Positions 27,279 through 36,650 of a DNA stretch of 64,000 nucleotides are shown here, piece after piece. The notes below the pieces were generated by a model, which worked only from the letters and a program-made list of their open reading frames with translations, ran no database searches and was not told where the DNA came from. How positions within the stretch are numbered: position 1 is the first letter of the stretch; each line of letters starts with the position of its first letter. The stretch lies in the NCBI RefSeq assembly GCF_019048865.1, contig NZ_CP077604.1, positions 2,914,001 to 2,978,000 on the forward strand. Direction: 5' to 3'. The position numbers and the translations under genes were made by a program. The DNA comes from Aquihabitans sp. G128 (lineage in GTDB: Bacteria > Actinomycetota > Acidimicrobiia > Acidimicrobiales > Iamiaceae).

Positions 27279-27965
27279 TCAGCCGCCGACGAGGCCGAGG
27301 ACCTGGTCGACCGAGGCCTTGCCGTCGAAGACCACCTCGCCGTCGCGCAGGGCGATCGAGCGCTGGACCCGGTCGACGTAGGCGGGGTCGTGGGTGGCGA
27401 CCAGGGTGGCGGCGCCGTCGGCGGCCACCTCGTCGAGCAGCTCGAGCAGGACGCCCTTACCGGGCTGGTCGAGGCCCACGAAGGGCTCGTCGACGAGCAG
27501 CAGGGAGAACGGCCGCACCAGGGCCAGCACGATGGAGGTCTTCTGGCGCAGGCCGCGGCTGAACCGCGACGGGAGGTCGTCGATGCGCTCGGTCAGCCCC
27601 AGCCGCTCGCAGAGGGACTCGGCGTAGTCGTCGAAGCCGGCGCCGCCGTGCAGGCGCGAGATGTACTCGGCGTGCTCGCGCAGCGACAGGTCGTCGTAGA
27701 GGACCGGGTCGTCCGGGAGGAACGACGTGGTGGCGCGGGCCTCGACGTCGCTGAGCTCGAAGCCGTGGATCTCGAGCTCGCCGTCGGTGGGGTCGAGCAG
27801 GCCGGCAGCCATGCGCAGGAACGTCGACTTGCCCGAACCGTTGTGGCCGATGAGGGCCACCGACTGGCCGGCGCCGACGGTGAGGTCGAGCGGGTGGAGG
27901 GCGACGAGGTCGTCGTAGGTCTTGGTGAGGCCGGTGGCCCGGAGGGCTGGCACGTCGTTGCTCAT
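27279..27965 (-). CDS. ABC transporter ATP-binding protein
   Basis: 228 residues. Walker A GHNGSGKST (about 39-47), a Q-loop in 'TTSFLPDDPVLYDDLSL', a weak signature 'FSRGLRQKTSIVLALVRPF' and Walker B 'LLLVDEPFVGLDQPG', then 'ATLVATHD'. The S-x-G-x-R-Q-K signature and short length match CcmA-like/drug-export ATPases of the ABC-2 type. ATG 27965 overlaps the permease stop by 4 bases, so the pair is co-translated. Confidence 0.9.
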   Translation of the reverse strand: MSNDVPALRATGLTKTYDDLVALHPLDLTVGAGQSVALIGHNGSGKSTFLRMAAGLLDPTDGELEIHGFELSDVEARATTSFLPDDPVLYDDLSLREHAEYISRLHGGAGFDDYAESLCERLGLTERIDDLPSRFSRGLRQKTSIVLALVRPFSLLLVDEPFVGLDQPGKGVLLELLDEVAADGAATLVATHDPAYVDRVQRSIALRDGEVVFDGKASVDQVLGLVGG

Positions 27966-29804
27966 CGGTTCTGGTCCCTCTTCCGCCCCATGGGCTTGGC
28001 GCTGGTGCCACCGCGGAACCCGGGGGCGGGCTCGGCGGGCTTGGGCTTCGGCTTGGCCGGCGGCCGTGGCTTGGCGGTCGGCTTCTTGGCGGGATCGGGC
28101 CCGCCGCCCTTGCCCTGGCGGGCGATGCGCTTCGACTCGGCCAGCGCCTCGGCCTCGCGGGCCTCGGCGGCCTCGCGCTCGGCGGCCTGGCGCTCGATGG
28201 CCTTGGTGGGCGACATCTGCTCCCCGGCGGTCTTGATCCACTGGTGGATGGCGTCGCGGTGGCGGACCCACCCGCCCAGGAGCACGGCCACCGCGAGCAG
28301 GGGCAGGACCACGTTGACCGCGGCGCTGAGCGGAGGCGGGTCCGGCGCGCCGCGCTCGGCGGCGCGCGGCGAGGAGCGGAAGGGTGCCGAGCACGGCCAT
28401 CCCGGGGGGCCACACCGTGCGGAACACGGTGCGGGTGCCGGCGATCTCGGGCGTGCTCATGGCCAGCATGTCGACGGCCTCGGGCGCGCCCTGGACGACG
28501 CTGACCACCGCACCGCAGCCGGCGAGCAGCCCGGCGACCGCGCCGACCAGCAGGGCGACGGCGGCCGGCACGTGGGTGCCCACGGGCACGAGGGCCACCA
28601 CACCCGCCAGCAGGCCGGTCACGATCGACACCAGGGCGACCACCGGGAGGTGGCGCAGGAACAGCTCGCCGCGCTCCATGGGGAAGGCGTCGGTGCGGCC
28701 GGGGTGGTCGATCTCCTGGCCCAGCGGTTCGGCCGCGTCGAGGGCCGCCACCCAGAGGGCGAGCCCGGCCAACAGCACGAGGGGGGTGGTGCCGGACCAG
28801 GCGCCGCGGATGGCGAGTCCGGCGACGGCCGCCAGCACCAGCACGCGGACGAGGCGGCTGGCGGGCCAGCGGGCGACGCTGCGCAGGCCGCGCTGCCAGA
28901 CCACGAACCGCGGCGAGCGGCGCATCGCCGGGATCCACGGCCGCGACCGGGGCTTCTCCTGGGCGAGCTGGCGACGCAGCACCAGCACGGTGCGCAGGTC
29001 CTGCAGGGTGACGGCGAAGCGCAGCTGGCCGACGAGGGCGGTGCGCCGCTCGGCGGCCTCGAGGGAGGTGCCGGCCACCAGGCGCATGCCGGCGGCCACC
29101 AGCACGAGGGCGGCGGCGAGGCCGACCAGGCCGAGGGGGTCGGTGCGCAGGGGCCAGATGGCGAGCCGGCCGGCGAAGGTGGCCGGCGCCGTGGGCGCCT
29201 TGTCGAACACGTCGGCCACCGACCAGGCCACGAGCAGCCCGCCCCCGAGCGTGGCCAGCCAGGCCTTGAGCCCCGTCCCGGCCGACACCAGCGCCGAGCC
29301 GAACCCGACGCCGACCACGGCCACGCCGAACAGGGCGCCGACGGCCATCCACTCGGCGGGGTTGCCGGGCAGGCGGCGCAGCGCCAGCTGGCCGGCGGTG
29401 GCGCCGACGGCGGCCGAGGCGAAGCACAGGAACCGGAGCTGGCGCCAGGCCGGGCCGCGCAGGGCGACGCCCCGGTCGACCGGCGACAGCAGCACGTGGC
29501 GCACGTCGGCCTGCTCGAGGGCGAGCGGACCGCCGCGGCTCCCCGAGCGCAGGCCCATGAACACGGCGAGGGCGAGGATGGTGCCGAGGACGGCCGGCCC
29601 GTGGGCCCGCACGTCGACCAGGGTGGCGGCGCTCACCCGGTCGTCGCCGATGGCCCCGGAGGCCAGGGTGACGGCCACGATCGCCAGCAGGCCGACGATG
29701 TACACCTGGTAGAGCGCGCCGACCCAGTGGATGGCCGACACCCGCTGCTTGCGCCTGGCGCGGCGCAGCGCGCCGACGACTTCAGCGGATTCAGCGAGGG
29801 TCAT
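27962..29804 (-). CDS. ABC-2-type permease with cytoplasmic Lys/Pro-rich tail (frame broken near base 28370)
   Basis: About 613 residues with a dozen or so hydrophobic segments, such as 'YIVGLLAIVAVTLASGAIG' and 'VNVVLPLLAVAVLLGGWV'. The last 80 residues are charged and Lys/Pro/Ala-rich and lie in the cytoplasm. The frame is broken in the GC repeat 28364-28378: one base too many (or two too few) separates 'VLGTLPLLAARR' from 'DPPPLSAAVNVV'. As written, the main frame runs on as a spurious fusion through to the ATPase. ATG 29804 is the likely start; GTG 29810 is possible. Partner of the ATPase downstream; substrate unknown. Confidence 0.75.
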
Positions 29805-29896
29805 CGACACGGCTTGCGAATGTAGTGGGGGGTTGGGTTCAGCCCGTAGTCGCGAAGGCGCCGGACAGCCGGCGGATCGGTCGGTACCTTCGGGGC

Positions 29897-30424
29897 ATGG
29901 ACGCCGAGCGGACCGTGCCGGACGGGCTGGAGGTGCGGGGGTCGCGGCGGGAGGATGCCGCCGGCTTCGTCGCCCTGATGGAGGCGGTGGCCGCCGAGGG
30001 GCGCTGGATCGGCCGGGAGCTCCCGCTCGACCACGACGAGCGCCGGGAGGCGTTCCTCGCCGGCATCGAGGACCCCGAGCACCTCTCGCTGGTGGTCGTC
30101 CGCAGCGAGGAGGTGGTCGGCAGCCTGGGCCTGCACCACGACGGCATCGGCCACGCCGAGCTCGGCATGCTGCTGGCCGCCGACGTGCGCGGCCGGGGCG
30201 TGGGGTCGGCCCTGCTGGCCCAGGCGATCGCCTGGGCCGACGCCCACCCGGTGGTCCACAAGGTGACCCTGCAGGCCTGGCCCCACAACGCCGCCGCCCT
30301 GGCGCTCTACCGCCGTCACGGCTTCACCGTGGAGGGCGTCCTCCGCCGCCACTGGCGCCGCCGCGACGGCGAGCTCTGGGACGCGGTGGTGATGGGCCTC
30401 CCCGTCACCGACCGCCAGGCCTGA
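29897..30424 (+). CDS. GNAT family N-acetyltransferase
   Basis: 175 residues from ATG 29897. The acetyl-CoA pyrophosphate loop is 'LLAADVRGRGVGSALLAQA' (R-G-R-G-V-G, about 91-109), followed by 'KVTLQAWPHNAAALALYRRHGF', the standard motif B. It resembles RimJ/RimL-like and other small GNATs that acetylate N-termini or amines. Divergent from the ABC permease. Substrate not inferable. Confidence 0.85.
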   Translation: MDAERTVPDGLEVRGSRREDAAGFVALMEAVAAEGRWIGRELPLDHDERREAFLAGIEDPEHLSLVVVRSEEVVGSLGLHHDGIGHAELGMLLAADVRGRGVGSALLAQAIAWADAHPVVHKVTLQAWPHNAAALALYRRHGFTVEGVLRRHWRRRDGELWDAVVMGLPVTDRQA

Positions 30425-30433
30425 GCCCCGAGG

Positions 30434-30853
30434 TCAGTGCGTGTCGGAGCCCGGCTCGACGAGCTCCACCAGCACGCCGCCCGCGTCCTTGGGGTGGATG
30501 AAGTTGACCCGGGACCCGGCCGTGCCGTTCTTGGGGGCTTCGTAGAGCAGGCGGACGCCACGCTCGCGCAGGGTCGTGCACACCGCGTCGATGTCCTCGA
30601 CCCGGTAGGCCATCTGCTGGATGCCGGGGCCGTTCTTGTCGAGGAACTTGGCGATGGTGGACTCGGGGGTGAGCGGGGCCAGCAGCTGGATGCAGCTGCC
30701 GGAGTCGCCGACGGCGAGCATCGCCTCGCGCACGCCCTGCTCCTCGTTGACCTCTTCGTGGACCGACTTCAGGTCGAAGGTCTCGGCGTAGAACTTCAGC
30801 GCGACGTCGAGATCCGGGACCGCGATGCCGACGTGATCGATGTGCGTGAACAT
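30434..30853 (-). CDS. mce: Methylmalonyl-CoA epimerase
   Basis: 139 residues, two VOC half-domains, starting at ATG 30853 (MFTHIDHVGIAVPDLD). It has the epimerase signatures 'VNEEQGVREAML', 'STIAKFLDKNGPG' and 'INFIHPKDAGGVLVELVEP'-like C-terminus. It interconverts (R)- and (S)-methylmalonyl-CoA. The usual 'HH' before 'AYRV' is QQ (residues about 93-94), a variant also seen in some actinobacterial members. It sits next to a VOC paralogue and ccr, so it likely serves propionyl/ethylmalonyl-CoA metabolism. Confidence 0.88.
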   Translation of the reverse strand: MFTHIDHVGIAVPDLDVALKFYAETFDLKSVHEEVNEEQGVREAMLAVGDSGSCIQLLAPLTPESTIAKFLDKNGPGIQQMAYRVEDIDAVCTTLRERGVRLLYEAPKNGTAGSRVNFIHPKDAGGVLVELVEPGSDTH

Positions 30854-30911
30854 GCCCCGCATTCTGCCCGTGCGACCGGCGCCGACCAAAGAGCCGACCA
30901 GCGCGCGACCG

Positions 30912-31382
30912 TCAGACCTCGACGAGCTGGATCAACGTGCCGTGGAAGGCGTCGGGGTGGAGGTAGGCGGTGGTCGTCCCGAGCACGCCGGGGACCGGCT
31001 CGTCGTCCTGCACCTCGAGGCCTCGGGCGACGACCGCGGCCAGGGCCTGGGCGCAGTCCGCCACCCGGTAGCCCACGTGGTGCACGCCCGGCCCCCACTC
31101 GTCCAGGAACTCGGCCAGGTCGGCGTCGTCGCGCGTGGGGGTGAGCAGCTGGATGGTGCTCCCGCCCAGGCGGAGCACGGCGATCTCGACCCCTTCGCCG
31201 TCGAGCAGCTCGCGGTGGTCGACCAGGATCCCGAACACCTCGCGGTACTCTTCGATGGCGTCGTCGAGGTCGGCCACGGCGTAGGCGACGTGGTCGATGC
31301 CGGTGATCAGGTCACCGAGCTCCCCGGCCTGGTCGCTCTTGTACTCGTCGTTCTCGTACGGGTTCTTGGCTTCGAGTCCCAT
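30912..31382 (-). CDS. VOC-family protein, methylmalonyl-CoA epimerase-like paralogue
   Basis: 156 residues. After a charged 25-residue leader come 'ITGIDHVAYAVADLDDAI', 'EGVEIAVLRLGGSTIQLLTP' and 'GPGVHHVGYRVAD'. Unlike its neighbour it keeps the His-His pair expected in the metal site, and ends 'HGTLIQLVEV' with the terminal Glu ligand. It may be the ethylmalonyl-CoA/methylmalonyl-CoA epimerase of the pathway that starts with Ccr, while the neighbouring gene does the other (inference). It lies downstream of ccr on the same strand. Confidence 0.78.
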   Translation of the reverse strand: MGLEAKNPYENDEYKSDQAGELGDLITGIDHVAYAVADLDDAIEEYREVFGILVDHRELLDGEGVEIAVLRLGGSTIQLLTPTRDDADLAEFLDEWGPGVHHVGYRVADCAQALAAVVARGLEVQDDEPVPGVLGTTTAYLHPDAFHGTLIQLVEV

Positions 31383-31415
31383 CGCCCGATCCTCGCACGA
31401 CCCCGCCCGGGCGCG

Positions 31416-31445
31416 GCGACGGCCCCGCCACCGCGGGGCCGTCGC
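31416..31445. terminator. Strong hairpin between ccr remnant and VOC gene
   Basis: GCGACGGCCCCGC (31416-31428) pairs perfectly with GCGGGGCCGTCGC (31433-31445), a 13-bp stem with a 4-base loop. No T tract follows on the minus strand, as is common in actinobacterial terminators. It separates ccr from the epimerase genes. Confidence 0.6.
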
Positions 31446-31487
31446 CTCGTCACCTGCGTCCTCGGGCAGCCGTGCGGCCGCCCGCGG

Positions 31488-31522
31488 GTCAGATCTCGGA
31501 CTGGTCGAAGCGTTGGAAGAGC
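31488..31522 (-). repeat. Duplicated 3' end of ccr
   Basis: These 35 bases repeat 31601-31635 with a single T/C difference. On the minus strand they encode the last residues of Ccr (FQRFDQSEI and stop). The true gene ends at 31602, so this is a detached copy 113 bases downstream. Confidence 0.85.
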
Positions 31523-31581
31523 TCGGTGCGGCGAAGCCGCACCGAGCAAGGAACCGGTGATCTCGTTTCGGCGAAGCCGAA
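31521..31581 (-). terminator. Two hairpins between the two copies of the ccr 3' end
   Basis: GCTCGGTGCGGC (31521-31532), loop GAA, GCCGCACCGAGC (31536-31547) is a perfect 12-bp stem. TTCGGC (31567-31572), loop GAA, GCCGAA (31576-31581) is a second, smaller one. Together they can stop ccr transcripts. Confidence 0.55.
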
Positions 31582-31601
31582 GAACCCCCGACGTGAGCCG
31601 G

Positions 31602-32951
31602 TCAGATCTCGGACTGGTCGAAGCGCTGGAAGAGCGTGATCTTGTCCTCGCCGACCTTCTCGCGGAACTCGGGGTCGTCGATGCCGAGGCCCTTCTCGGG
31701 GGCGAGGCACAGCACGCCGGCCTTGCCCTCGATCTCGTTCTTGTGCACGGCCAGGGCGGCGGCGCCGGTCTCCTCGAGGGCGTAGGTGCGGCTCAGGAGG
31801 GGCTGGATCTTGCCCTCGGCGATGAGCTGGTTGGCCGCCCAGGCCTCCTTGTAGTTGGCGAAGTGCGAGGAGACGATGCTCTTCAGCTTCATCCAGAGGT
31901 GGCGGTTGTCGTACTCGATCATGTAGCCGGAGGTGGCGGCGCAGGTGACGATCTTGCCGCCGCGGGCGGCGGCGAACACCGAGGCGCCGAAGGTCTGGCG
32001 GCCCGGGTGCTCGAAGACGGTGTCGACGTCGCGCCCGATGAGCGAGCGGATGTCCTTGCCCAGGCGGCGCCACTCCTTCTCGTCCTGGGTGTGCTCGTCC
32101 TTCCAGAACTGGTAGCCGGCCTCGCGGCGGTCGATGACGTGCTCGACGCCCATCTCGTTCAGGAGGCGGCGACGCTTGTCGGAGGACACCACGCCCACCG
32201 GGGTGCCGCCGCCGTTGAGCACGTACTGCACGGCGTAGCCACCGATGCCGCCGGTGGCGCCCCACACCAGCACGGCCTGGCCCTGCTTGAGGTCACCGGC
32301 GTGGGGGCTGACGATCATGCGGTAGCTCGTGCTGTTGCACAGGGCGTTCGACGCCGCCTCCTCCCAGGTGAGGTGCTTCGGCTTGGGCATGAGCTGGTTG
32401 GCCTTCACCACGGTGAGGTCGGCCAGGCTGCCGAAGTTCGTCTCGAAGCCCCAGATGCGCTGGTTGCTGGCGAGCATGGAGTCGTCGTGGGCCGACGGGT
32501 CCTGGTCGTCGACGTGGTTGCAGTGGATGGTGACCTTGTCGCCGGCCTTCCAGTTGCGCACGGCGGAACCGGTGCGCACCACGACGCCCGCGGCGTCGGA
32601 GCCGACCACGTGGTACGGCAGGGCGTGGCGGGCGCCCCAGACGCTCTCCTTGCCCAGGCGGTCGAGGAAGCCGAAGGTCGACACCGGCTCGAAGATCGAC
32701 GTCCAGACGGTGTTGAAGTTGATGGCCGAGGCCATCACCGCGACGTAGACCTCGTCGGGAGCCAGCTCGGGCGTGGCCACCTCGCCGACGTGGAGCGACT
32801 TCCGGGGGTCCTTGTCCTCCGACGCGACCCCCTCCCACATGTTCTGCTCGTCACGCTTGACGAACGCCGCCCGGTAGGACTCCGGGATCGGGAGGTTGGC
32901 AAGGTCGTCGCCGGACGCACCGGCCTGGATCGCTTCGAGGATCGCCTGCAT
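31602..32951 (-). CDS. ccrA: Crotonyl-CoA carboxylase/reductase
   Basis: 449 residues from ATG 32951, the normal family size. The medium-chain dehydrogenase/reductase fold has 'YHVVGSDAAGVVVRTG', 'HCNHVDDQDPSAHDDSM', 'NQRIWGFETNFGSLAD', the NADPH motif 'VLVWGATGGIGGYAVQY' and 'FEHPGRQTFGAS'; the W-G-F-E-T-N and E-H-P-G-R motifs are typical of Ccr. The enzyme makes (2S)-ethylmalonyl-CoA from crotonyl-CoA, CO2 and NADPH, the committed step of the ethylmalonyl-CoA pathway for acetate/C2 assimilation and for extender units. The epimerases downstream and thiolase on the other strand fit that pathway. Confidence 0.93.
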   Translation of the reverse strand: MQAILEAIQAGASGDDLANLPIPESYRAAFVKRDEQNMWEGVASEDKDPRKSLHVGEVATPELAPDEVYVAVMASAINFNTVWTSIFEPVSTFGFLDRLGKESVWGARHALPYHVVGSDAAGVVVRTGSAVRNWKAGDKVTIHCNHVDDQDPSAHDDSMLASNQRIWGFETNFGSLADLTVVKANQLMPKPKHLTWEEAASNALCNSTSYRMIVSPHAGDLKQGQAVLVWGATGGIGGYAVQYVLNGGGTPVGVVSSDKRRRLLNEMGVEHVIDRREAGYQFWKDEHTQDEKEWRRLGKDIRSLIGRDVDTVFEHPGRQTFGASVFAAARGGKIVTCAATSGYMIEYDNRHLWMKLKSIVSSHFANYKEAWAANQLIAEGKIQPLLSRTYALEETGAAALAVHKNEIEGKAGVLCLAPEKGLGIDDPEFREKVGEDKITLFQRFDQSEI

Positions 32952-33102
32952 GGCGACGGATCGTAGGGGGCCACCCGGTGCTCCACCCAGCCCACGCACG
33001 GGCGGCGGCGAGCCCGCCACGGGGTGCGGTTCGCTCAATCCGGGCCGAGAGCCGCCGATAGGCTCCCGCCGCCAACCACCGAGCACCCCGGAGCACCGCG
33101 AG

Positions 33103-33771
33103 ATGTCGTTGACCCCTGACCAGATCGCCGAGAAGGAGTTCCTGGTCGGCCTTCGTGGCTACGACAAGGACGAGGTCCGGTCGTTTCTCACCACGGTCGC
33201 CGATGCGCTCCGGGCCGCGAGCGCTCCCGCCGGCGATGGGTCGGCTGCCCCGGCCGAGCCCGCAGCCCCCGCACCGGCCGCCGCGGGCACCGACTGGGCC
33301 AACCTCGGCGACGAGATCGCCGCCGTGCTCCGCACCGCGCACGAGCAGGCCGCCACGCTCCGCTCCGATGCCGAGACCGAGGTCGCCGCGCTGCGCCAGC
33401 AGGCCGACGCCGATGCCACCGGCACCCGCTCCGCCGCCGAGGCCCACGCCGAGGCCATCCGCGCCGAGGCCGAGCAGGCCCGTGCCGAGGCCGCCACCAA
33501 GCTGACCGCCGCCCAGGACGAGGCCCTCACCCTCGTCGCAGGCGCCCAGGACCGGGTGGCCAAGATGCTCGAGTCCTCCAAGCTCCGCGCCCAGCAGGAG
33601 GCCGAGGCCTCGGTGGCCCACCTCACCGCCCAGATCGCCGAGCTCACGTCGGCGCGCGACGCCGCCAAGGCGCACCTCGCCGACCTCCGCACCCGCCTCG
33701 ACAAGGCGATCGCGGTGGCCGAGGCCCCCGTGCCCGCCGGTGCCGACGGCGGCGAGGCCCCCCAGGGCTGA
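33103..33771 (+). CDS. DivIVA-domain protein
   Basis: 222 residues from ATG 33103. The N-terminus 'LTPDQIAEKEFLVGLRGYDKDEVRSFL' (quoted in part: 'GLRGYDKDEVRSFL') is the DivIVA membrane-binding region. A Pro/Ala linker (about 42-65) and a long coiled coil with many Glu/Ala/Arg heptads (about 75-205) follow. Such proteins recognise curved membrane and recruit cell-pole or septum partners. It is too short and too Ala-rich to be sure it is the main growth-pole DivIVA (Wag31). Divergent from ccr; thiolase follows 111 bases later. Confidence 0.8.
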   Translation: MSLTPDQIAEKEFLVGLRGYDKDEVRSFLTTVADALRAASAPAGDGSAAPAEPAAPAPAAAGTDWANLGDEIAAVLRTAHEQAATLRSDAETEVAALRQQADADATGTRSAAEAHAEAIRAEAEQARAEAATKLTAAQDEALTLVAGAQDRVAKMLESSKLRAQQEAEASVAHLTAQIAELTSARDAAKAHLADLRTRLDKAIAVAEAPVPAGADGGEAPQG

Positions 33772-33782
33772 GGCTCCGACGG

Positions 33783-33802
33783 CTCGGGCCCGTGCGCCCG
33801 AG
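33783..33802 (+). terminator. Hairpin after the DivIVA-domain gene
   Basis: CTCGGGC (33783-33789) pairs with GCCCGAG (33796-33802) across a 6-base loop, 12 bases after the stop. It separates this gene from the thiolase. Confidence 0.45.
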
Positions 33803-33882
33803 GCCGCTCGGATGGACAGCGGACCGCCGCCCCTCGGTACGCTTGCGCCCTGTCCACGCACCACATCGCAAGGGGAACCTCA

Positions 33883-35073
33883 ATGGCTGGATCCGTGATC
33901 GTCGCCGGCGCCCGTACGCCGGTCGGGAAGCTGTCCGGCGCGCTCGCCGGCTTCAGCGCCGCTGAGCTCGGTGGCTTCGCCATCAAGGGCGCCCTCGAGC
34001 GGGCCGGGCTCACGCCCGAGCAGGTCGAGTACGTCTTCATGGGCCACGTGCTCCAGGCCGGCGCCGGCCAGATCACGGCCCGCCAGGCCGCCGTCAACGC
34101 CGGCATCTCCATGGGCGTGCCCAGCACCACCGTGAACAAGGTCTGCCCCTCGGGCATGCACGCCATCTACCTGGCCGACCTCATGATCGGCGCCGGCGAG
34201 GCCGACGTCGTCGTCGCCGGTGGCATGGAGTCCATGACCAACGCCCCGTACCTGCTCCCCGGCGCTCGCGGCGGCTACCGGATCGGTGACCAGAAGGTCG
34301 TCGACTCGATGATGTACGACGGCCTCTGGGACCAGTTCGACCACGTCGCCATGGGCGCCAGCACCGAGGCCTACTGCGGCAAGGAGCCCCAGGGCATCTC
34401 CCGCGAGGAGCAGGATGCCTTCTCCGCCGCCTCGCACCAGCGGGCCGCGGCCGCCCACAAGAACGGGCTCTTCGACGACGAGATCGTCTCGGTGTCGGTC
34501 CCCCAGCGCAAGGGCGACCCGCTCACCGTGTCCGAGGACGAGGGCGTGCGCGGCGACACCACCGCCGACACCCTCGCCAAGCTCCGCCCGGCGTTCGACA
34601 AGGCCGGCAACATCACCGCCGGCAACGCTTCGCAGATCTCCGACGGCGGTGCTGCGGTCATCGTCATGTCCAAGGCCAAGGCCGAGTCCCTCGGCATCGA
34701 GTGGCTGGCCGAGATCGTCGGCTACGGCCAGGTGGCCGGGCCCGACGCCTCCCTCCTGCACCAGCCGTCGAACGCCATCACCAAGGCGCTCGAGAAGGCC
34801 GGCAAGTCGGTGTCCGACGTGAGCCTGTTCGAGCTCAACGAGGCGTTCGCCGCCGTCGGCATCGCCTCCATGCGCGACCTCGGCATCTCCGACGACGTCA
34901 CCAACGTCAACGGCGGCGCCATCGCCATCGGCCACCCGCTCGGCGCCTCCGGCACCCGGGTCACGCTGACCCTCGCCCTCGAGCTGGCTCGCCGCGGCGG
35001 CGGCCTCGGTGCCGCCGCCCTGTGCGGCGGTGGCGGCCAGGGCGACGCCATCCTCCTCGACGTCAAGGGCTGA
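33883..35073 (+). CDS. Acetyl-CoA C-acetyltransferase (thiolase)
   Basis: 396 residues, full length. Catalytic residues are visible: Cys88 in '[11 protein letters not shown]', His351 in '[11 protein letters not shown]' and Cys381 in 'LCGGGGQG'. The biosynthetic/degradative thiolase II family condenses two acetyl-CoA to acetoacetyl-CoA or does the reverse. ATG 33883 has AAGGGGA upstream. Next to ccr and epimerases it could supply acetoacetyl-CoA to the ethylmalonyl-CoA pathway. Confidence 0.93.
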   Translation: MAGSVIVAGARTPVGKLSGALAGFSAAELGGFAIKGALERAGLTPEQVEYVFMGHVLQAGAGQITARQAAVNAGISMGVPSTTVNKVCPSGMHAIYLADLMIGAGEADVVVAGGMESMTNAPYLLPGARGGYRIGDQKVVDSMMYDGLWDQFDHVAMGASTEAYCGKEPQGISREEQDAFSAASHQRAAAAHKNGLFDDEIVSVSVPQRKGDPLTVSEDEGVRGDTTADTLAKLRPAFDKAGNITAGNASQISDGGAAVIVMSKAKAESLGIEWLAEIVGYGQVAGPDASLLHQPSNAITKALEKAGKSVSDVSLFELNEAFAAVGIASMRDLGISDDVTNVNGGAIAIGHPLGASGTRVTLTLALELARRGGGLGAAALCGGGGQGDAILLDVKG

Positions 35074-35128
35074 GCGACGCCCACCCGCTGACCGGCCGGG
35101 TCCGCCCGGCCACCAGCACGTTCCCTCA

Positions 35129-35150
35129 GGGGCGGCCTCCGGGCCGCCCC
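35129..35150 (+). terminator. Rho-independent-like hairpin after thiolase
   Basis: GGGGCGGCC (35129-35137), loop TCCG, GGCCGCCCC (35142-35150): a perfect 9-bp stem 55 bases after the thiolase stop. Confidence 0.6.
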
Positions 35151-35546
35151 CGAGGCGCGTCCGGGACCAGCGTGCGCCACCGGGCCGCCCGACGAGACCG
35201 GTGCTCCATGTCGAACCGGTGACGACGAGGGCGATCGCCCAGGTCAGGCGGTCGCGAGCCCTCGGGCGGCGGCGGTTCGGCAGGGGACCGGCAGAAATGT
35301 GCGGATCTGCGGTTTCGCGGCCGGAGACCCGGGGTATCCAACCTCTGCGTCGAGAGGCCCCCCGCTCTCGTCGCAAGATCGCTTGTCACGAAACCGCAAC
35401 ACTGGTAACGTGACCGCAACAACCTTCGTCGAGGTTCCCTCCCCCCCGACCCTCGACGGAAACCACCGGAGCGCCGTTCCAGAACGCCCGACAGCTCGCC
35501 CGCCCGCAGGCTGTCTCGGCAGGATCGGCGCTCCGGTCCTTCCCCC
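35151..35546. other. About 400-bp stretch with no gene
   Basis: This lies between two convergent transcription units (thiolase +, recR -). A short lower-GC patch, 35380-35425, contains AACACTGGTAACGTGAC-like sequence that could hold a promoter, but no plus-strand gene follows. I see no tRNA or repeat. Confidence 0.35.
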
Positions 35547-36149
35547 TCAGAGCTCGCGGCGGCCTTCGAGCGCTCGGCCCAGGGTGAGCTCGTCGGCGTA
35601 CTCCAGGTCACCGCCCACCGGCAGGCCGCTGGCGATGCGGGTGACCTTGAGCCCGAGCGGTCCCAGCAGGCGCCCGAGGTACATGGCGGTGGCCTCGCCC
35701 TCGATGTTGGGGTTGGTGCAGAGGATGACCTCGGTGATGCCCTCGGGCTCGATGCGCGTGAGCAGCTCCTTCACCCGCAGCTGGTCCGGGCCCACGCCCT
35801 CGATGGGGCTGATGGCGCCCTGGAGCACGTGGTAGCGGCCGCGGTACTCGCCGGTCTTCTCCACCGCCACCAGGTCCTTGGGCTCCTCGACCACGCAGAC
35901 CATGGAGCCGTCGCGCCGGTCGTCGCTGCAGATCCCGCACAGCGGGCCCTCGGAGAGGTTGAAGCAGCGGGAGCACCAGGCCACCCGGTCCTTGGCCTCG
36001 CCGATCACCCGGGCCAGCCGGAGGGCGTCCTCCTTGGGCAGCTTCAGCAGGTGGAAGGCGATCCGCTGGGCGGACTTGGGGCCCACGCCGGGCAGCCGGC
36101 CGAGCTCGTCGATGAGGTCCTGGACCGGACCGGCGTAGGCGCCGGCCAC
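35547..36149 (-). CDS. recR: Recombination mediator RecR
   Basis: 200 residues, standard length. The helix-hairpin-helix is '[20 protein letters not shown]' (about 12-31), the four-Cys zinc finger uses Cys59, Cys62, Cys71 and Cys74 ('CSRCFNL', 'LCGIC'), and the Toprim region runs from '[14 protein letters not shown]' to '[15 protein letters not shown]'. With RecF/RecO it loads RecA on gapped DNA. Downstream of ybaB, 2 bases apart. Confidence 0.95.
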   Translation of the reverse strand: MAGAYAGPVQDLIDELGRLPGVGPKSAQRIAFHLLKLPKEDALRLARVIGEAKDRVAWCSRCFNLSEGPLCGICSDDRRDGSMVCVVEEPKDLVAVEKTGEYRGRYHVLQGAISPIEGVGPDQLRVKELLTRIEPEGITEVILCTNPNIEGEATAMYLGRLLGPLGLKVTRIASGLPVGGDLEYADELTLGRALEGRREL

Positions 36150-36151
36150 GT

Positions 36152-36622
36152 TCAGCTGCCGCCGAAGAGGTTGCCGAGGTCGATCCCGCCGAGGTCGATG
36201 TCGGGCTGCTGCAGGTCGCTGAGCTGCTCGACGGCGTGGCGCAGGGCGGCCAGCACGAGGTCCTGGAGCATCTCGACGTCGTCGGGGTCGACGGCCTTCG
36301 GGTCGATGGTGACCGACTCGAAGTCGAGCCCGCCGGTGACGGCGATGCGCACCACGCCGCCGCCGGCCACGCCCTCGACGGTGGTCTCGGCCGCAGCCTG
36401 CTGCGCGGCCAGCATCTGGCTCTGCATCTGCGAGGCCTGCTCCATGAGGGCCCCGAGGTCGAGGCCGCCGGCCCCGCCGCTGCCGCCACCGAGCAGGGCA
36501 GCCAACGGGTCGTCCATCGGGACGCCGGCGAGGTGGTCGCCGTCGCCGCCGTCGGGCAGGCCGCCACCCTGGGCCACCAGGTCGGGCCGGATCGGGGTCT
36601 CGTCGTCGGGTTCGGGGGTCAT
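36152..36622 (-). CDS. YbaB/EbfC family nucleoid-associated protein
   Basis: 156 residues. The core '[40 protein letters not shown]' (seen in parts, about 60-100) and '[22 protein letters not shown]' are typical. The family normally has about 105-110 residues; the extra 50 residues at the N-terminus are acidic and Gly-rich. It binds DNA as a dimer and always sits between dnaX and recR, as here. Confidence 0.9.
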   Translation of the reverse strand: MTPEPDDETPIRPDLVAQGGGLPDGGDGDHLAGVPMDDPLAALLGGGSGGAGGLDLGALMEQASQMQSQMLAAQQAAAETTVEGVAGGGVVRIAVTGGLDFESVTIDPKAVDPDDVEMLQDLVLAALRHAVEQLSDLQQPDIDLGGIDLGNLFGGS

Positions 36623-36650
36623 CGGGTCCTCCAGGAGGCGGTCGGGATGG

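Noticed and set aside
27279..29810. Single fused permease-ATPase protein of 843 residues
   Set aside because: The centre of that frame is Arg/Pro-rich nonsense. The true permease end and the ATPase start (ATG 27965) lie in a different arrangement explained by an indel near 28370.
31489..32265. Second protein ending in FQRFDQSEI
   Set aside because: It is an out-of-frame shadow of ccr that happens to run into the duplicated ccr tail; the repeat is real but not a gene.
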